From Moringa oleifera (Eukaryota; Streptophyta; Magnoliopsida; Brassicales; Moringaceae), in the NCBI GenBank assembly GCA_021397835.1, contig JAJFZO010000863.1, forward strand, positions 2,728,001 through 2,792,000: a DNA stretch of 64,000 nucleotides. Reading direction: 5' to 3'. Positions 24,797 to 42,470 of this stretch are shown piece after piece (position 1 is the stretch's first letter; every line of letters begins with the position of its first letter). The position numbers were made by a program, and so were the translations under genes. The notes beneath the pieces were generated by a model, which was given only the letters and a program-made list of their open reading frames with translations, was not told the origin of the DNA and did not search any database.

Positions 24797-25203
24797 TACT
24801 TAAGCTTTAAAAAGCAATCTCTTTCATGGAATAAACATAAATACAAGATATACAACTTTTGCGATTCAAACAGTAACGAAGTTTGATGATCAATGGATCA
24901 ATGCATATGCATTGTTCCTGTTTACTAAAGCACATGGGTGTAAGACAGAGAGACTCAGAGGAAGAAGCGTCTTCATCACCAGCTAAAACTAAACGCCCAG
25001 TAAAGAATACTTGAGCTTTAAAAAGCAATCTCTTTCATGGAATAAACATAAATACAAGATATACAGCTTCCGCGATTCAAACAGGAAGTTTGATGACCAA
25101 TGGATCAATGTGTATGTATTGTTTCTGTTTATTAAAGCACATGGGTGTAAGACAGAGAGACTCAGATGAAGAAGTGCCTTCATCACCAGCTAAAACTAAC
25201 ACT
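24797..25203. repeat. Direct repeat of about 195 bp, period near 210
   Basis: Unit 1 (24797-24992) and unit 2 (25008-25203) share long near-identical stretches, for example 'gcaatctctttcatggaa', 'cacatgggtgtaagacagag' and 'catcaccagctaaaact'. Divergence is low, so the duplication is fairly recent. Short open frames on the minus strand (24807-25028, 24989-25186) simply restate the repeat. Confidence 0.85.
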
Positions 25204-25971
25204 CAAGAATGGCAGTGGAGGTGAACAGAAAGTCACTATGTGCTATTCAGTTTAACTCACTAAAGCAACATCTTAATAGGATACCAAAGGGATTAAAATC
25301 CACAGGAAGAAAGTAGAACAGAAAACTAAATTGAATACTTTATACTTTTGGTTTTTCCATAAGGTTCCTCTAGTTATAAAGCCAGCCTGTGAGACCTAAT
25401 ATGGAGGAGGAGAACATCAATTGAAATCTAAGATCAATATGCTCTTTCCAATTTCATCTTTTGCAGCCTCTGTGTCCTCATTCTCATTGCAGGTTAGCAT
25501 CCCAGGTGTTACTTCATGGACAAAAGAAAAAGGATGGCCCTGATCAAGGACTATTGATTTCTACCATTTCATAACAGATGTTTATGACACAACCAACAAG
25601 GATTGAAGCATCGAGGAACCAAAATGTCACTTAATATCTATCAGAATCATCTCAAACCAAATTGAAAGCTAGTAACAACTTGATTCTGTTATCAACATGC
25701 CGTCAGCAAACTGGCTCTATCAAAACCGTGGCTAGCACTACTTAACTGAAGGTTGTAAGTTAATTGCTCACAATGAGAAACTTCAAGATGAGAGCTCGTA
25801 TAACAGTCAGCTTATCAGTGATCTCTATGATCAAATCAACTTAAGCAACATGAGGACAACCAAACAATGCTATTAGTTGATGACAAACAACATAGATACA
25901 CTAAGTCATAAAATTAAGACCCTCTGTTAACTGTTCAAACTTCAAACCCATATTCAGCATTCTACACTATG

Positions 25972-25974
<3 letters not shown>

Positions 25975-26021
<47 letters not shown>

Positions 26022-26022
26022 T
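25975..26022. repeat. (CT)n(CA)n compound microsatellite
   Basis: CT dinucleotides pass into CA dinucleotides. The corresponding site in the second duplication unit (27111-27140) is a pure CT run, so the two have evolved separately since duplication. Confidence 0.9.
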
Positions 26023-26490
26023 CCAAACAGGAGTGACACACACCAACAGAAGCAACATTTCAACTTGAGTGAATTTAAGAAGTATCATGAGCCTCCAATG
26101 GGCTTTTATCCCATGGTAATATCATGTATCCATTAAAATGAGTATATGAAAATCAATAATAGAAAATATACGCTGGATGAAACCCACTATGGACCTCCAA
26201 ATCCTAGCCATTGTAAGACCCGAAGCCTTAAATTTTCCATATGTATCTCAAGGAGTGGACTTCATAGAGAGAAGGAACATTTCCTAGCTTCTCAAAACCA
26301 AACAAATGGGAAAAAATAAAAAATAAAAATAAAAATAAAAATTCCATCAATCAACAACAAGAGCATTATCATGTAAGTAATTAGCTTCCTTCTTTGCTGA
26401 GTAAATTTGAACATTTAAACCCTTTAAGAGCAACTATTCAAAATCAATTACAAGTGATGATAGAATGATAATAACAAGTAAAATGGGTGA

Positions 26491-26730
26491 TCAAAGAACT
26501 TGCCTATCAGCAGCCTCGGCTACAATTGGCAAAAACTGGGCACCAGATCCAGCAAGGAAGAAGATGACCCATAAAACAAGCACACCAACAGGAATAAAAA
26601 CACGGTGCTGTCCAAGCTCACTACCAAGTGCAAGCCCAACCCACCTCTAGGATTGAAAGTCTTATCCAGAAGCTCAGTCAAAATCAAGAGCACATCAAGC
26701 ACAATAGCTTGCATTGTGTTGAACCTCACA
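26491..26730 (-). pseudogene. Truncated TIC20-V-like pseudogene (C-terminal third)
   Basis: This minus-strand copy begins abruptly within the TIC20 codon series (VRFNTMQAIVLDVLL) with no N-terminal half, transit peptide or promoter of its own. It continues through the region equivalent to SLDSTVFLFLLVCL, then frameshifts near the PRLP segment; the family ending (PIVAEAADRQVL, stop at 26491-26493) survives in a different frame. It was created by the 1.13-kb tandem duplication. A chance open frame runs 26771-26520, but its first 14 residues or so are duplicated 3'-flank sequence. Confidence 0.87.
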
Positions 26731-27106
26731 CAACCAACAAGTATTGTAGCATCCAGGAACCAAAAAGTCACTTAATATCTATCAGAATCATCTCAAACCA
26801 AATTGAAAGCTAGTAACAACTTGATTCTGACATCAATATGCCCTCAGCAAAATGATTTTGTTAAAATTGTCTCTAGCGCCATTTACTGATGGTTGTAATT
26901 TCACTGCTTACAATGAGAAGCCCAATAGCATTCAGCTTATCAGTGGTCTCTATGGTCAAAATCCGCTTAAGCAACATGAGGACAACTGACAGATGATATT
27001 AATTGATGACATATAACAAAGATAAATTAAGTCTTGTAATTAAGATTACTTCGATAACTGTCAAGAACTCCACAGAAAATCTCTTATTCTGCATTCCAAT
27101 CCATGT

Positions 27107-27142
<36 letters not shown>

Positions 27143-27607
27143 TTCTCCAAACAGACATGATACAAGCCAACAGAAGCAAAATTTCAACTAGAGTGAATTT
27201 GAGAAGAATCACTCCAACACAGTATCATGAGCCCCTAATGGGCTTTTATCCCATGGTCATGTTGGGTATACGATAAAATTAGTATATTAAAAGCAATAGT
27301 AGAACATATTCACTGGATGAAACTCACTTGGACCTCCAAATCCTCTCCATCCCAATGTAGATGCCTCAAATTTTCCATGTGTATATCAAAGAGTGACCTT
27401 CATAAAGAAAGGAACATTCCTAGGTTCTCATAACCAAAGAAATGAAAAGAAAAAAAAATTGACCAATCGACAACAAGAGTATAAGTAAGAACTTGACTTC
27501 CTTCTTGGGCAAGTAAATTTGAACACTTAAAAACCCTTTACCAGCAACTATCCAAAATCAATTACAATAGGTTATAGTATGAATACTAACAAGTAACCAA
27601 ATGGTTA

Positions 27608-28252
27608 TCAAAGAACTTGTCTATCGGCAGCCTCAGCTACAATTGGCAACCTGGGCAGCTGACCCAACAAGCAAGAAGATGACCCATAAATCAAGCACAC
27701 CAACAGGAACAAAAATACGGTGCTATCCAAGCTCATTACCAAATCCAAGCCCAACCCATCTCTTGGATTGAAAGTCCTCTCCAGAAGATCAGGAAAAATC
27801 AAGAGCACATCAAGCACAATAGCTTGCATGGTGTTAAACCTCACATATCTACTGAAATTGGGGTTTCTCACAACAACAAAGTAAAGCGTCAAAAACACCA
27901 AGAACCCATTAAGGGGAAAGCTTTTAAAGACCCTTATAGCTGGTACTAGTGGCTGTATAAGAACTTGAAGGGGAGTGAACTGGCCAATAACATATTTGCC
28001 ATACTGTATGCCATCGAAGAATGGGTAGAAGTAGCAGACGGCTGAGATTAAACGGTCTGGTCCGTCTGCTGAGCCGCTGCCGTTGGATTGGGCAGTGATG
28101 AGTCTCCTTCCTGCGGGTTTGGATTTCTTGGTTAGACTTGTTTGAGAGAGAAAAGAAGCGGTTCGGACAGAGAAGAGCAAAGAAGAGCCAAGGGTTTTGC
28201 TCGGAGAGAAGGTGACTGGAGTTAGTGGAGAGAGAACATTAGATATGGTCAT
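27608..28252 (-). CDS. TIC20-V: Chloroplast inner-envelope import protein TIC20 (TIC20-V/II type)
   Basis: The gene is a single exon encoding 214 residues. Residues 1 to about 60 are Ser/Thr/Arg-rich and poor in acidic residues, as in a plastid transit peptide. The mature part has the TIC20 pattern with four hydrophobic segments: AVCYFYPFFDGIQYGKY, a segment around FLVFLTLYFVVV, VRFNTMQAIVLDVLL, and SLDSTVFLFLLVCLIYGSS, ending AEAADRQVL. TIC20 family proteins sit in the inner envelope (or, for some isoforms, possibly thylakoids) and take part in preprotein translocation. The V/II assignment rests on short length, the sequence I recall, and neighbours matching Arabidopsis At5g55710. The start was chosen because it opens the transit peptide and an in-frame upstream ATG is not present. 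The 3' third is duplicated downstream as a pseudogene. Confidence 0.92.
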   Translation of the reverse strand: MTISNVLSPLTPVTFSPSKTLGSSLLFSVRTASFLSQTSLTKKSKPAGRRLITAQSNGSGSADGPDRLISAVCYFYPFFDGIQYGKYVIGQFTPLQVLIQPLVPAIRVFKSFPLNGFLVFLTLYFVVVRNPNFSRYVRFNTMQAIVLDVLLIFPDLLERTFNPRDGLGLDLVMSLDSTVFLFLLVCLIYGSSSCLLGQLPRLPIVAEAADRQVL

Positions 28253-29072
28253 TGTTTCCTATTTTGAGGAGAGGAGAGTTGGCTTCGGTGGTTTTGATAC
28301 AGGCTAAAATTTGCAGAGCAAATTATCCGGAGAGACAGAATAGTGACTTTGTCAGTGACAACGCCATGGAGGAATATCTCGTTGTAAAAAGTTCAAGAAA
28401 GAAATTGAAAAGAAAACGGTACGGGAGAAAATATCAGGACGTTTTTTATCAGAAGCACCTCTTCAACTGCTGCTTCTCAAGGGGAATGATACGGGCCTAT
28501 TTCTTATAGTACGACCTCGTAACACATGGCTATTGTGCGAATGGGCTCGTCACAAGCCTCGAGAGACCATAGTAGACTGACCCAAAAGTTCAGGGATTGG
28601 ACAACTCCCATGGTACCACTTCTGTGAATTGTGAACCCGTTAAATGGTTTTGATTGTTTGGTAAGTGGCTGCTCTTCCTGTGCGTCTCCAACAAGAACTG
28701 AACCCAAAATCGTACTCCCTTTGCCCGCACCACCAGCAAGAAATTTATTTTATCCATGGTGACTGTGCTCGATCTCAGCAACCTTGAGCTAACTTTTCCG
28801 TCTATTCACTGTAATGTCACCTGCAAAAAACCAATGCAGAACCCCACCTCCTCTAAAGCAAGATTTACAATAGATGGCAATACATCAAAAATAGCTATTT
28901 CTAGATACCTAGCTTTGCCAGTGGAACCTTTTTGCTTAAAATATTACATTGTTTTGTCATCTCCTAAGGCCTAAGCTATGGAAAAACCACTTTTTCCGGG
29001 AGCTATTTATACATGCTGCGAAGTACTGGGACCTCCTTTTGCCATTGCTCATAAACTCCGTAACCTAATTTC
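28253..29072. other. Divergent spacer between TIC20 and the pectate lyase remnant
   Basis: The two genes diverge from here, so the spacer should hold the TIC20 promoter. Small frames on both strands (28504-28781 -, 28756-28974 +) have no recognisable motif. Confidence 0.45.
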
Positions 29073-30468
29073 ATGGCAGCATTCTGTCTCATCTTCCTAC
29101 TCTTGTTTTGGCATACTACATTGGCATCCTCTGCCCGTCCAGTGAGGCAAATCTTGGTTAACCAAATACACATCGGCTTAGCCAGGAGCACAAGGCATAC
29201 AGAAACACAACTATACGTGACCAGAAACCCTATCGATGACTGTTGGAGGTGTGACCCTAAATGGGAGACTAACCGGCAATCGCTAGCTGATTGTGCAGTT
29301 GGGTGGGTTTGGTCGCAATGCCATTGGGGGATGGTGAAGTTTAAATGATCACAGATTCTAGCAATGATGACCTTAAACCCAATTCCGGCCACTCTCCAGT
29401 ATGCTGTCATCCAAGAAGAACCTTTATGGATCATCTTACACAATGCCATGGTCTTAAACTTGAAAGAAGAGCTCGGGATGAAATCATCCAAGATTATAGG
29501 TGGAAAGGGGTTCAATATCCCAATATCAAATGGACCATGCATAAGCTGCATAAGCATTTAGTAACATTATCATACACAATATCTACGTACACTGACTGTT
29601 CACCATCAGGAAATGCTCCACCATAGGATTAGCTAGAGCATTATGAAATGAGAATTTCTCAGATGGCGATGGAATATTGATATTCACATCTAAGGATGTC
29701 TTGATAGATCAATGTACGCTACCTAACTGCTATGATGGACTCATGCATGCCATATATGGTTCTACATACATAACAATCCCAAACAACAATGTGCTGCATC
29801 ATAATGAAATCATGCCTATGGGTCACAGTGATGAGTTCCTTGGTGACAAGGAAATGCAAGTGACCATTGCCTTCAATTATTTTGGAGGCGGCGTAGTCGA
29901 GAGAATGCCAAGGTGGCTACACAGAAAGAGCGCTATGTAAGAAACAGTATGAGCAACGATAACATGAATCATCCTTCCACGGTATTTCCCTGCCTATAGA
30001 TATTGTAATAAGCTAAGCATGGTTTCTGCATTGTTTCAGGTGCAGGCATGGCTATTTTCACATACTCAATAGTATTTACCTTGGATGGGAGACGTATGCA
30101 ACTGAGGAAAGTGCCAATCCAACAATCAATAGCCGAGAAAATCTTTTCATAGCATCATATGACAATTCCACAAAGGAGGCAAGTTACTTTGATAGTATAG
30201 GCATTAAGTAAAACTTTAACAGCTTACTTGTGTTCTTGCCCAGGTGACTAAACATAAAAAGCTTATTAGGATGTGCTGAGTGGAAGTACTGGAATTGGAG
30301 ATCAGGTGGAATCTGAGGCTCAATGGTGCTTTCTTTACATCTTCTGGAGAAGGAGATCCTGCAAGCTACATAAAAGCATCTAGCATGCTAGCGTGGCCAG
30401 CTTCAGTTCTGACATCTAACCTTCCATCTGCAGGTACTCTTGGTTGCCAAATAGGCCAAAAATGCTAG
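29073..30468 (+). pseudogene. Pectate lyase pseudogene
   Basis: A signal-like start ([12 protein letters not shown]) leads into pectate lyase blocks in correct order: [73 protein letters not shown] then CRHGYFH across an intron, and LNGAFFTSSGEGDPASYIKA. Family enzymes cleave demethylated pectin by beta-elimination with Ca2+, using the conserved Asp and Arg residues around WVDH and the RMPRxRxG region. Here frameshifts after [11 protein letters not shown] and around the ISNGPC segment, a TGA after VTKHKKLIRMC and a further shift destroy the frame, and the WVDH motif reads LIDQ. Introns 29913-30039 (GT-AG, phase 2) and 30179-30243 (GC-AG) remain at sites that fit family exon borders, so it decayed in place. 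Confidence 0.88.
30179..30243 (+). other. GC-AG intron in the pectate lyase remnant
   Basis: The coding text runs ACA AAG GAG, then gcaagt, and resumes after ttgcccag with GTG ACT AAA CAT. This matches the family's KE/VTK junction exactly, so the donor is GC instead of GT. GC-AG introns form a small minority class in plants. Confidence 0.7.
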
Positions 30469-30745
30469 ATCCAGGCCAAATAAGTTTTCTTTTTATTCTT
30501 TTTTTTTTCCCTCCTAGCTGTTCTTGACTTCAATTCAAATAAAACTTAGTTGCATTTGAATTCATCAGAATCAGCTTTCAGGTCTGAAATGTGCTCTCAA
30601 CAAGGATGTAAAAATTAGAAATGCTCTTTGTATTGCCCCCATCAGGAAAAAATATATGTACATACACATATATATGATGGGGGCAGCAAGGTTGCTGGTC
30701 TTAATAGTCTAACAGTGAATGATCAGTTTGTCTTTAAGAGGTAAT

Positions 30746-37273
<6,528 letters not shown>

Positions 37274-37482
37274 CTGCCTGTCCTCACCGAAGCGAAGTTT
37301 CAGAGGGAGAGAGAGCAAGCAAAAAGTGCAAAACTATTCTCTGTCGTGTTTTACATTAATTAATTTGCAAAACTTCTCGTTCACAATTAATCCTTTTTTT
37401 GTTTTCTTAAATGTGAAACTCGGGATCTCTTCATATCACAACGCCCCCCAGTTTCTCAAAAATATCGGGAAAAAAAAAAAAA

Positions 37483-37490
37483 CCACGTGG
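37483..37490. promoter_or_regulatory. G-box CCACGTGG upstream of BAM4
   Basis: This perfect palindrome lies about 210 bp before the BAM4 start codon, just after a poly-A run. It is a plausible light- or ABA-responsive element, which would suit a diurnal starch gene; binding is inferred. Confidence 0.5.
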
Positions 37491-38141
37491 GTTCCTGTTT
37501 TTATCTTCCGAAAGGAAAAACCCAAAAAGATAAATAGCAAAATCACTAAATTCCTTTTAATACCAATATAATTACCATCAATTTAATAAATAAGATATAA
37601 AATAAAATAAACATAACATTTCATCATCAAATTAAAAAATAATTCTATGTTATGGCTTTTTTATTGAAATAATTTTTATTTTTTAAAATGAATAATATTT
37701 AATATTCTAGCCACTATCAAAATTGTTTAACAAATAAATATATCAAAATCAAAGGAGCCTTTTCGTATATTATGAAAAACATTAGATTTCATGGTATAAA
37801 ATTAACAAAAAATAATTAAATTGGCATTATCTGATGTGGAAATGGTTATCCAAATCGGATAAGGACTGTCAATACGTATGAGAAACGCAAGCATTATCTA
37901 CTAGCGTCTCTCCTGCACAACAAGACAGGCGGTTACGTGGCAAACGTTGATTTGCTGTGACCCCATAAGATTAAATTTTCTGGAGATTAATTATTAATTA
38001 CCTCTTTCGTATTATGAATATCATTAATGGATATTACAGTTCAAGATTAACAAAATAATCGTACAGCGCGTTCTTACGGTAATACAATAACCAGAACAAA
38101 ATAAATAAATAATATTGTGAAAAAAGAAAGTTAACGAAAAT
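37491..38141. other. Intergenic spacer between BAM4 and the AGP gene
   Basis: This AT-rich spacer holds the BAM4 promoter side and the AGP 3' side; both genes run on the minus strand. A further ACGT core lies in 'gttacgtggcaaacg' near 37.93 kb. No gene is seen. Confidence 0.45.
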
Positions 38142-38825
38142 CTAAAAAGCCAAGGTTGCGCTGATGACTAGGATCGCAGTCAACATAACCCGGGCCTTGT
38201 ATATGGATCTTGAACCCGACTCATCGCTAACCGGACCCTGTGATCCATCAGGGGCCAAACTCGCCGGCGTGGAACTCGCAGGGCTGTCTCCCGATGGAAA
38301 CACCATGGGACCCTCCGCCGGAGTTGCCGAACTCGATGGAATTCTGCTGGTAGAAGGAGACGATGCAGGCGTGGTCCCGATAACCGGCCCCTCCGCTGGC
38401 ATTGGTGGAGATTCCACAGGAGTTGAGGTGGGAGTGGCCGCTGGAGTTGCTGCTGCTGGGGCAGGAGTGGTCACGGAAGATGGAGCGGGGGAGTTGGCAG
38501 TAGGTGTGGGAGCAGCGGCTGGGGTTTTCGCAGGAGACTGTGATGGGGCGGCCGCCGGTGGGGGTGGCATAGCAGGAGAAATTGTTGGAGAGGCTGTAGG
38601 GGGAGAAGTCGCTGGAGAATGCGAAGTGGGTGATTGAGAATTAGCAGGCGGCGTTGCAGGAGCAGTGGCAGGAGAAGTCACCGGAGCAGTCACGGGGTTA
38701 GATGAAGGAGAAGGGGGTTTCGAGGATGGCTTTGGCGATGGTGCAGGCGCATTATCCGCTTGTACCACGCCGGAAATAGAAACACACAGAACAAAAACTG
38801 CAAGTACAACTCCAACTATCTGCAT
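38142..38825 (-). CDS. Classical arabinogalactan protein with GPI signal
   Basis: This single exon encodes 227 residues. A signal peptide (about 1-23, VVLAVFVLCVSISGVVQA) precedes a long Pro/Ala/Ser/Thr domain (about 24-200) built from short AP, SP and TP units such as APAPSPKPSSKPP and SPATSPPTASPTISPA, the hallmark of Hyp-arabinosylated and arabinogalactosylated proteins. Repeated PAEGP motifs occur near residues 150-180. The C-terminus is a small-residue cleavage region (SDESGS) followed by a hydrophobic tail (VMLTAILVISATLAF), as required for GPI anchoring. There are no Cys in the mature backbone and no Lys-rich insert. The predicted location is outer plasma membrane and wall. The coding DNA is much more GC-rich than its surroundings. 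Which numbered AGP it equals cannot be decided. Confidence 0.92.
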   Translation of the reverse strand: MQIVGVVLAVFVLCVSISGVVQADNAPAPSPKPSSKPPSPSSNPVTAPVTSPATAPATPPANSQSPTSHSPATSPPTASPTISPAMPPPPAAAPSQSPAKTPAAAPTPTANSPAPSSVTTPAPAAATPAATPTSTPVESPPMPAEGPVIGTTPASSPSTSRIPSSSATPAEGPMVFPSGDSPASSTPASLAPDGSQGPVSDESGSRSIYKARVMLTAILVISATLAF

Positions 38826-38970
38826 CTTCGCAGGTTACTACAAATACACCGAAGTGAGCAGAAAAAACAATAATGACGTGGAGGATTGTTCCCGTTCTTG
38901 TTTCTGGTTTTGGTAATGGCTTCTTTCTTGGCAATGGCGATGGTTCACATGCAGGCGTTACAGGCGAAGA

Positions 38971-38980
38971 GATATATAAG
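38971..38980 (-). promoter_or_regulatory. Candidate TATA box of the AGP gene
   Basis: On the minus strand CTTATATATC lies about 150 bp upstream of the AGP ATG and is the only TATA-like string in the near-upstream GC-richer region. Confidence 0.45.
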
Positions 38981-39179
38981 GAGCCGTTTGAAACTTAAAA
39001 CGTTGTGATTTTTTAAGGATTTGTTAATGGAAATGTGACCGTTGGAGCGGTGGGGTACATTGTGGACACTGGCTATAGCGAGTAAGGTAGCCGTTACTTG
39101 GCAGGACGTGACTGGCTGCGTCCAGTCAGTTCTGTTGTCCCATTGAAGAACAGTAGAGTTTTGTAATTCCAAAATTGAA

Positions 39180-41555
39180 AAAAAAAAAAAAGTATATGAT
39201 TTATATACTTACTTTATCTGTTTGTTTTTAACTGCGTTTAACAGTTAACTACATGAAAATGGAGGAAAAATGAGAATCAAATCATGGGATCATGAGAGTG
39301 AGATGCGATGAGGGTCCCAGTCCCCGCACCTCCACCCACCAGATCCTGCTTTCCATAGATTTGCCTTTTAACTCGTCACAGCATCATTTCTGTTTTTATT
39401 ATTATTCTCTTTGTATTTTTTATTTGAACAAAAGTGTTAATTATATATTAAATTTATTATTTAAATAAAGATGATTTCAAATCTTAAGTTTTACTTCTTC
39501 TTTTTTAATCAAACATTGATTTTTAAAACGTATTTAAATAAAATATATTTATTAATTTTATTTAAATTAAATTTTTATTTTGATTTTTAAAATAATTAAT
39601 ATTATTATATTATTAAAATATTTAAAATTTAATTAAATAAATTTTACATTCTAGTTTAGTTTTTTTAAGAAATTTGAATAATTTTTTATTAATGAATTAT
39701 TTTTATAAAAACTTTAAGTTTATGATAATATAATTTTTAAAATATACATGTTTTTATCATTAAAAAATTTCAAATTTTTTGTAATTATAACTCAAATATT
39801 ACTTAAAAAACTTTAAAGTTAAAATTTATCATAAAAATTTGAACAATTTTAATTTTAAATTTTTTTCAAAATTTAAATTAAACTAAATTAATTCATTTAA
39901 ATTTATTTAAAAATATTTTACTTTTTTAAAATATAAAATCTAAAACTTAAATGAATTAATAGAGTTAGAGATTAAAATTCTTAGTAGTCTTCGTCCCTAC
40001 TCAGGCCTCTAATTCTCTCTCCATTGATCAAATTCCTCAAGAGAGCTGGTGCTCCCTCCCATAATTGCCTTGCCCCACTCCATTACAAGAAGATATGACT
40101 TACTGTTTTTTCATGCTCTTTATCAATTCTCCATGGTGAGTCCTCTTTTTGTTACGTTATCAATAGTAAGAATCTTTTTCATATCACTTTTTAAGTAAAG
40201 AAAGTCCGCTTTACTATTCCACACCATTTGCCCATATCCCGCTCCCATTTATCCATGCCCATCCTTCGCTCTCTATTCAATGTTTAGCCTTCGTCACTTT
40301 CCCTCAAAAAGCCTCTTTTTTCATCGTAAATATTCATAATTATTTAAATAAATAATTATATTAAAAGTGAATAATGATTTAGTCCTATAATCGATATTGG
40401 TTGAGTCATTATCCCTAGTCTCATTAATTTATGACTTGCCCTAGAAGTATCTCACAAAAATTTTGTTTATAATAGCTTAAAGTATATGAATGACTTCCCT
40501 TGAAATTAGTTAGGTTGACATGAAATACACCAAGTTCTATAGGTTACTTTTAATTGTGCAAGTTTTTTTTTTTTTTTTTTTCGTAACTCCCTTTTATGTC
40601 AAACTCTTTAGATTTAGCTTTTAAAAGTAACTTCAATTGTATGGGAAGAGATCCCATTTTGCATCCCATGACTCGTCAAACTCCTATCATTCACATTTTT
40701 TTTTAATTAGGATTAACTCACTTTTAGCTCATTTTATTTTTATTGGATATCACCCTAAAAACTAACAAATTTTTTTAAAGTTAATAATTTACTCTTTTTT
40801 TTCTCAATGTTAACAACAAATTGGCCAACTCGTAAAATTATAAGTCAAACTTAATTTGTAACAAAGTTCAATATGCTTTTGACAATAACGAGTAAGATCA
40901 AGCCCGTCTATTTAAAAAATATGTAGCTCATGACCTATACACGGACTTTATCCATCAGGTCATATTGATGAATTATCTTATTGCACCATAAATGAATTAA
41001 TTTAGTGTGTTTTAAACAGGATATATGCAAGTAGACCCAATAATTTTTATCCAAATTAATTTGATAGATAATATTTTTATTTATTATTTTTAATAAAAAT
41101 AATATAAATAAATAAGTAAATCTTAACATATAAAATAAATATTAATAAAAATAATATAAAAAATTATTAAACTAATAACTTCAAGTCTTTAAAATATTAA
41201 ACATATAATGAATTTAATATATTTTTCAAATATAATATTAAAATCAATAAAATTAGTGAATGATATATGTTTTTTAATTATAAATTAAATTTTAAATAAT
41301 AAAAAAATATTTAACCAAAAATAAATTTATTAACTTAAATTTTATAAGATGAATTAAATTTTAAAAAATATATATATGTTATTAATTTTTTTATTGATTA
41401 ATTCTATATATTTACAAAATTTATTGTATAAATCTAATTAAATTTAAACAAACTAAATGGGTTTGACTTTTTATGAATTTAATAGGTCTAGCTCAACCCA
41501 CTTATTAAATGGGTCAAGCCAAGACCTATTGAATTCAACCATAAATGAGCAACAC
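39180..41555. other. AT-rich intergenic DNA
   Basis: This stretch consists of long A/T runs with short TTTAAAT-type repeats and no convincing frame. A poly-T run lies at about 40565-40582. Confidence 0.5.
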
Positions 41556-41559
41556 CATG

Positions 41560-42470
41560 GGCTATGAGTCCAATGATGAGCTTGACCTTTACCCCATTAA
41601 AAATGATAGTGTCGACTATGAAAAGAAGATAGAAAATTATCATCTCATGCCTCTAATTCTCCACACTGAAATCGTCTACAAGATCTTTTCCATCATATCT
41701 AAAGCCTTCATCACCATGATGAACAAGAATGACGACAACAAATTTTTTTCTTTTGAGACATGGTTGAATTAAAAATTCAAGTTGAATATCCATTCGCTAA
41801 CACTACAAAAGACATTGTCAATATGTATCTCTTAGTCTATCTACATCACCTTTTACCATAACCCACCTTCCTCGACATATATGTTAAGAAATCTTAAGAA
41901 ACATGGTCACAAGCTTTTTTCGCATCTAGTTTGTAAATGATCCCACATCTCTTTAATTTTCATAAAAAATTCACAACCACATTAGCTATATGTACTTCAT
42001 GTAAAACATGTCCACCTTTCACAAATGCGTTTTAGTTTTAACTCATCATTATTTGAATATGTTTGTCGATGTCTTTGTCAATATCTTTTAAACATAATCG
42101 ATCAGGCTTATGAGTCTGAAATATCTTATAATACATGCCTATACTTTTCTGTAATTAAAATGAAAAAATATGAAATGCAAAAAATACGAAAACTAATATG
42201 TCTGATGAAATTCCTTAAATAACCTTAATGAATCATTTTGTAAAATGTGCCAATAAAGTTTAAGAAATGTCATGGTGAAGTCATCTGACCTAAAGCTTTG
42301 TCTCTATCACAATCAACTACAGGTTCTTTCACTTCTTCCTATCTAAATGGTGACTTTATTTGTATCTGAATTTATCATTAATTATTTTAAAGTTCATCTC
42401 ATCTAACTTTGAACACCACTCATTATCCTCCTTATATAATTGTTTGTAATAGTCACTGATCTCTTTTTTT
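41560..42470 (-). pseudogene. Decayed LINE (L1-type) reverse transcriptase fragment
   Basis: Read on the minus strand with frame changes, the pieces come in LINE ORF2 order: ISDYYKQLYKEDNEW near 42.45 kb, EEVKEPVVDCDRDKALG near 42.32 kb, the segment GGHVLHEVHIANVVVNF near 42.0 kb, KLDAKKACDHVS near 41.93 kb, LSSFLFIMVMKAL near 41.69 kb, and the place of the FADD catalytic motif reading LLFIVDT near 41.62 kb. Stops interrupt all blocks and the catalytic aspartate pair is lost. The + strand frame 41545-41772 is its antisense shadow. No 5' end, poly-A tail or target-site duplication was located. Confidence 0.72.

Larger units (their letters stand above)
25588..27848. repeat. Tandem segmental duplication of about 1.13 kb carrying the TIC20 3' half
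   Basis: Unit 1 spans about 25588-26730 and unit 2 about 26729-27848. Matching landmarks in the same order: 'acaaccaacaag', 'gtcacttaatatctatcaga', a CT-rich microsatellite (25975-26022 and 27111-27140), 'gggcttttatcccatggt', and TIC20 coding sequence. The junction lies at about 26728-26731, where TIC20 codons run directly into the start of the next unit. A short shared 'cacaaccaac'-like text lies at the breakpoints. Confidence 0.88.

Noticed and set aside
26520..26771. Open frame that looks like a short TIC20 protein
   Set aside because: Its first residues are duplicated 3'-flank sequence and its end is frameshifted relative to the intact gene, so it is a pseudogene and not a second TIC20.
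29003..29557. 184-residue minus-strand frame
   Set aside because: It is antisense to the pectate lyase remnant, whose family motifs are on the + strand.
38164..38637. Gly/Ala/Val-rich + strand frame of 157 residues
   Set aside because: It is antisense to the AGP gene. The minus frame has a signal peptide and GPI tail; the + frame has neither.
41545..41772. 75-residue + strand frame
   Set aside because: The minus strand here reads as LINE reverse transcriptase blocks; the + frame is a shadow.
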